Assembly (NCBI GenBank): GCA_004802705.1
Contig: SGPL01000023.1
Location: 106,936 to 120,948, forward strand
Origin: Bondarzewia mesenterica
Lineage: Eukaryota > Basidiomycota > Agaricomycetes > Russulales > Bondarzewiaceae
Reading direction: 5' to 3'
Length of the DNA stretch: 14,013 nucleotides
This document shows positions 11,547 to 14,013 of this stretch, piece after piece. A program made the position numbers and the translations under genes. Below the pieces are notes generated by a model. That model saw nothing but the letters and a program-made list of their open reading frames with translations, did not search any database and was not told the DNA's origin. Position 1 is the first letter of the stretch. Every line of letters starts with the position of its first letter.

Positions 11547-12218
11547 TCCGGATCAAAATTGCTCAGCAGAGTCGAATGATAACAGGAAAATATGGCTACT
11601 GGAGAGTGCTTGCGTACGTCGGCAGACATGACGTGTATGTTGGCGCCGGACGCGTATGCGCCACTGTTTTGTCATGTGGTCCGGGCGTTTTTTGAGGACG
11701 TTNTTTTTATTGATTGACGGAGCAGGTCCACACATAGGTGTCGAGAAAGGAAAGTATGGTGAAACATACACAGCGTCACAGGTAGCTGATTTTTCCATTT
11801 GGAATGAAAAAAACGACTCACCCATAGCAGAACGGGACAGACGCAACATGGCTTACCACAATGTCACAATGCTGCTGTTGTACTCACTTTGAAATCCAAA
11901 GCCTGCCATATCGAGTACTTGGGCGTCCAAACTATGCAAGTGGCCGGCATCATACCCCCTCCACGGGGTCCAACGTTCATCATTCGGTGGGGAACTGTGG
12001 GATGCATTCGATCTCACACTTGTCGGGGACGGGATGAACAGAGTTGATATAAACGTAACGTTCGTGCGGGAACAAAGGGGAAAATACGTCCTATCTATTA
12101 AAGAGGCGTGGACAGCCCGAGACATCATGAGACATAGAATGCACTCACGATAGATATTCAAAGCAAACGGTTCACTGCGATCCAGTGTGGAAAAAAAATT
12201 AAATCAACTCGCACCAGC
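11547..12218. other. Region between the two tandem SDR genes
   Basis: This 670-base spacer contains the upstream sequence of copy A and the downstream sequence of copy B. A plus-strand open frame at 11893-12153 is listed separately as a possible fragment. Another plus-strand frame at 11656-11892 (with an N at 11703) has a GTAGCT donor at 11782 and a good acceptor tag near 11826, so a small spliced gene on the plus strand cannot be excluded. No duplicated remnant of an SDR gene was noticed. Confidence 0.35.
11893..12153 (+). CDS. Possible exon or fragment of an unrecognised protein
   Basis: I do not recognise this. The plus strand is open for 86 codons from just after a TGA at 11890-11892 to a TAG at 12151-12153. 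It has no ATG near its 5' end, so it would need an upstream exon. The second half reads like real protein: GGELWDAFDLTLVGDG, MNRVDINVTFVREQRGKYVL, SIKEAWTARDIMRHRM, whereas the opposite strand is serine-rich as shadows usually are. It could be the last exon of a small gene or a remnant of one. It lies antisense between the two SDR paralogs. Confidence 0.25.
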   Translation, partial: NPKPAISSTWASKLCKWPASYPLHGVQRSSFGGELWDAFDLTLVGDGMNRVDINVTFVREQRGKYVLSIKEAWTARDIMRHRMHSR

Positions 12219-13132
12219 TCAAGCAACCAACCCAGCCTCTTTCATCAACCTCTTCATATCAGGATTTTCGAACAACTGTCCCTTATCTTCCCATTTCCCC
12301 TTCGCCGCCTCAACCGCAAACTTTCCGAGATCTTCGATGCGCATGATCATCGAAGGTGCAAGCACAGAAAATGAAGGTGTCAGTATCTTATCCAACCAGC
12401 GCATCCCTAGATTGCGTTGGTTCTGTGCATCCAAAGGGTAAGCCGGTGAGGGATGGAAATACGCTGGACGTATGACAGTCGCCTTGATGCTCCCGCTGGA
12501 ATCACGGGCAAAGCCGAAGAGCGCATTCTCTGCTCTGCCCTAATGGAAAATGAACCATGAGTCATTGAGGATTTTAATGAACGGAGCGAACTTGAAATAG
12601 TACCTTGGACCTAGCAAACAAAACCGAACTCTTCTCGCTAGAGTCTGCCCCCCTTCCACTCACAAAGACAACCCTGAACGGCTTCTCGACACTGCCTGCG
12701 CCACAATCCTTCAAAGCATCCATAAATACTTTCAAATAACCCTCTGTGATTTCGATATACTGCGATTCGGTCACGCCCTGTGAAGACGTGCCCAAGGCCC
12801 ATATACATGCGTCGTGCTCCGCAATAGTGGGAAAAAGTTCTTTCGGGTATGACAGAAACGACGACAGCGTCAAGGACGTGAGTTTGGGATGTGTAGGAGA
12901 TGCATCTGGTGCGGTTGCGGGAGGACTATCGGGCAATTTCACCCACGCGGGGAGAGGTCGACGTGTAATGGTCGTAACGTGCGATACAGATGGGTTTCCC
13001 AACAGTACTCTGAGGGTCGCAAGACCAGCTACAATGGTAAATGGATTTCAGAAACTGTCTCAGCAGTCGGAGCAGCCAAAAGTCTTTGAACAACACACCA
13101 GCGCCAGTAGCTCCTGTCAAAAGAACCTTCAT
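12219..13132 (-). CDS. NAD(P)-binding atypical SDR, HTATIP2/TIP30-like, tandem copy B
   Basis: A 259-residue paralog of copy A, exons on the minus strand 13132-13099, 13028-12604 and 12539-12219, with GT-AG introns of 70 and 64 nt. It starts MKVLLTGATGAAGLATLRVL, giving the NAD(P)-binding glycine motif, then VTTITRRPLP, EHDACIWALGTSS, VVFVSGRGADSS, LFARSKGRAENALFGFA and IKATVIRPAYFHP. As in copy A, the YxxxK tyrosine is Phe. It ends with LFENPDMKRLMKEAGLVA before a TGA. The exon-2 loop after LPDSP is two residues shorter than in A. No lesion was seen and it should be functional. Family knowledge suggests a cytosolic reductase or nucleotide-sensing regulator; the substrate cannot be read from the sequence. 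Confidence 0.88.
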
Positions 13133-13356
13133 ACTGAGCTCAGAAGCACAGAATATAAAGAATCTTGACAGATCTCGTTGGTGATTCCTTTAAATCAGCG
13201 AATTGAAGAGTGGATACTTTCGAGGATTTGCGGCATGATTTATAGGTACATGGCGCTTATGTAGTAGATCATGATGGCAGCTTGCATGCACATTGCAGAG
13301 GCATGCAGACGCGACGACGACGCGTCATGTAGAGTGCCGCCGGTGGCAGTTACGTG

Positions 13357-13436
13357 TAAGTATGCCGATCAGCTCATACACAGAACGATTGTCTTCTGTG
13401 TGAGGTCTGCAAAGGAGACTAAGTAGCCGATCAGCT
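13357..13436. repeat. Direct repeats flanking a small hairpin
   Basis: TAAGTATGCCGATCAGCT (13357-13374) recurs as TAAGTAGCCGATCAGCT (13420-13436), identical except for one T. Between them, 13378-13401 is a perfect hairpin: ACACAGAA, 8-base loop, TTCTGTGT. It sits 225-305 bases upstream of the start codon of SDR copy B. Confidence 0.65.
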
Positions 13437-13538
13437 GAATCCTCCTGTGAACCAACTTGACAAAGCCCGTCCGAATTCTGCATCAAATCTACATACGAAG
13501 TTGCCCATAAGTATCGACGCTCCCTGAGTCGACGTACT

Positions 13539-13560
13539 TTTATTTACAAACGCTTTTATT
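13539..13560 (-). terminator. Possible polyadenylation signals of HIS5
   Basis: Two AATAAA hexamers on the minus strand (13544-13539 and 13560-13555) lie about 190-215 bases past the HIS5 stop codon. AATAAA is loosely conserved in fungi, so this is suggestive only. Confidence 0.3.
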
Positions 13561-13751
13561 CCATTATGCACAGCGATGATCGTCACACGAACTTCTGCGA
13601 ATACTTTAGTATCCGAGTCAAAGACGCAGAAGGCCATCACAGATATCCTGAACGTCTGCAGATCCCAAATCCCACCCAAGAGGTTTAAAGGATAGATAGA
13701 CAGCATAGTTATCCATTCTATAAATGCCCAATGAGCCATCTAATTCTCTTC

Positions 13752-14013
13752 CTAAACCCTCTCAAGCGTCTTCGCCAGTTTTTCCTTGACGACCCTATTC
13801 TCATCCTCACTCCCAATCGTGATCCTCAAACAGCCCGCACACCCCTTCTCGCCGCCACGATACCTGACCACGACACCCTCCTCCTCCGCAAGCGCCTTGT
13901 ACACCTTCTGCGCGCGGACGTTGTCCGGCACGGCACCACCACGCGCGAGCACGGGCACCAAGATAAAGTTGGCGTCTGCGCCGATCGCAGGGCCAAGACC
14001 GAGTGGAGCGAGG
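13752..14013 (-). CDS. HIS5: Histidinol-phosphate aminotransferase, C-terminal part (cut by window edge)
   Basis: The last 86 residues and stop of a PLP-dependent class I/II aminotransferase, running off the right edge. The enzyme converts imidazole-acetol phosphate and glutamate to histidinol phosphate in histidine synthesis. The visible part contains GADANFILV, then a Gly/Pro-rich link, AQKVYKALAEEEGVVVRYRG, GCAGCLRITIGSEDEN and a C-terminal helix ending LAKTLERV. The CxGCLRIT(I/V)G block with its substrate-binding Arg is characteristic of fungal HIS5. No intron lies in this part, and the frame is intact. The N-terminal domain and the PLP lysine lie outside the window. Confidence 0.93.
   Translation of the reverse strand, partial: LAPLGLGPAIGADANFILVPVLARGGAVPDNVRAQKVYKALAEEEGVVVRYRGGEKGCAGCLRITIGSEDENRVVKEKLAKTLERV

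Larger units (their letters stand above)
13133..13751. promoter_or_regulatory. Upstream region of SDR copy B and downstream of HIS5
   Basis: These 619 bases separate the copy B start from the HIS5 stop. They contain an ACGCGT box in a GACGCG/CGCGTC inverted repeat around 13310-13326, the direct-repeat/hairpin unit at 13357-13436, and minus-strand AATAAA signals at 13539-13560. A 102-codon minus-strand frame (13739-13431) starts 12 bases past the HIS5 stop on the same strand, so it is more likely 3' untranslated sequence than a gene. Confidence 0.4.

Noticed and set aside
13300..13330. GACGCG/CGCGTC inverted repeat with ACGCGT
   Set aside because: It is short, in a simple CGA-rich run, and ACGCGT also occurs by chance in coding parts of this window.
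13431..13739. 102-codon minus-strand frame with ATG
   Set aside because: It begins 12 bases after the HIS5 stop on the same strand, so it is more likely 3' untranslated sequence; composition is fair but nothing is recognised.

Overview
This is eukaryotic nuclear DNA from a filamentous fungus, almost certainly a mushroom-type basidiomycete (Agaricomycetes). The signs are very dense short GT-AG introns (about 45-90 nt), tiny exons down to 11 nt, a cellulase with a fungal cellulose-binding module (CBM1), and a GKS-type IRG GTPase of a kind known from mushrooms. The first ~60 bases are mostly N, with scattered single Ns to about 930 and at 11703, so the left end looks like a poor contig edge.

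Layout, left to right. An unrecognised small gene may lie on the minus strand (87-507). An intronless plus-strand gene (1152-2294) encodes a coiled-coil IRG-type GTPase with a likely N-myristoylated start. After a blank stretch comes SEH1 (4967-3246, minus, 7 exons), the WD40 nucleoporin also used in the SEA/GATOR2 complex. It shares a divergent promoter, which carries nested palindromes and two ACGCGT boxes, with an 18-exon cytosolic GH1 beta-glucosidase (5382-7827, plus). That GH1 copy is broken in four places. Convergent to it is a secreted CBM1-GH5 endoglucanase (9848-8087, minus, 8 exons). Two tandem paralogous NAD(P)-binding atypical-SDR genes (11546-10622 and 13132-12219, both minus, 3 exons with identical intron positions) follow, with an orphan plus-strand reading frame between them. 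The window ends in the last 87 codons of histidinol-phosphate aminotransferase (HIS5, minus).

How they fit together: the endoglucanase (extracellular cellulose cutting) and the GH1 beta-glucosidase (intracellular cellobiose hydrolysis) are sequential steps of cellulose use and sit tail to tail. The other genes are unrelated housekeeping or accessory functions.

SEH1 and GH5 each carry one extra base in a four-base A/T run followed by CG, which breaks the C-terminal reading frame. These may be consensus errors. The GH1 gene has a nonsense codon in the conserved Gln-Ile-Glu-Gly motif, an in-frame loss of three residues, a lost splice acceptor and a missing base at an exon edge, which is better explained by real decay. 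No RNA gene, CRISPR array or complete mobile element was seen. No clearly new multi-gene system is visible; the most unusual intact gene is the IRG-type GTPase.
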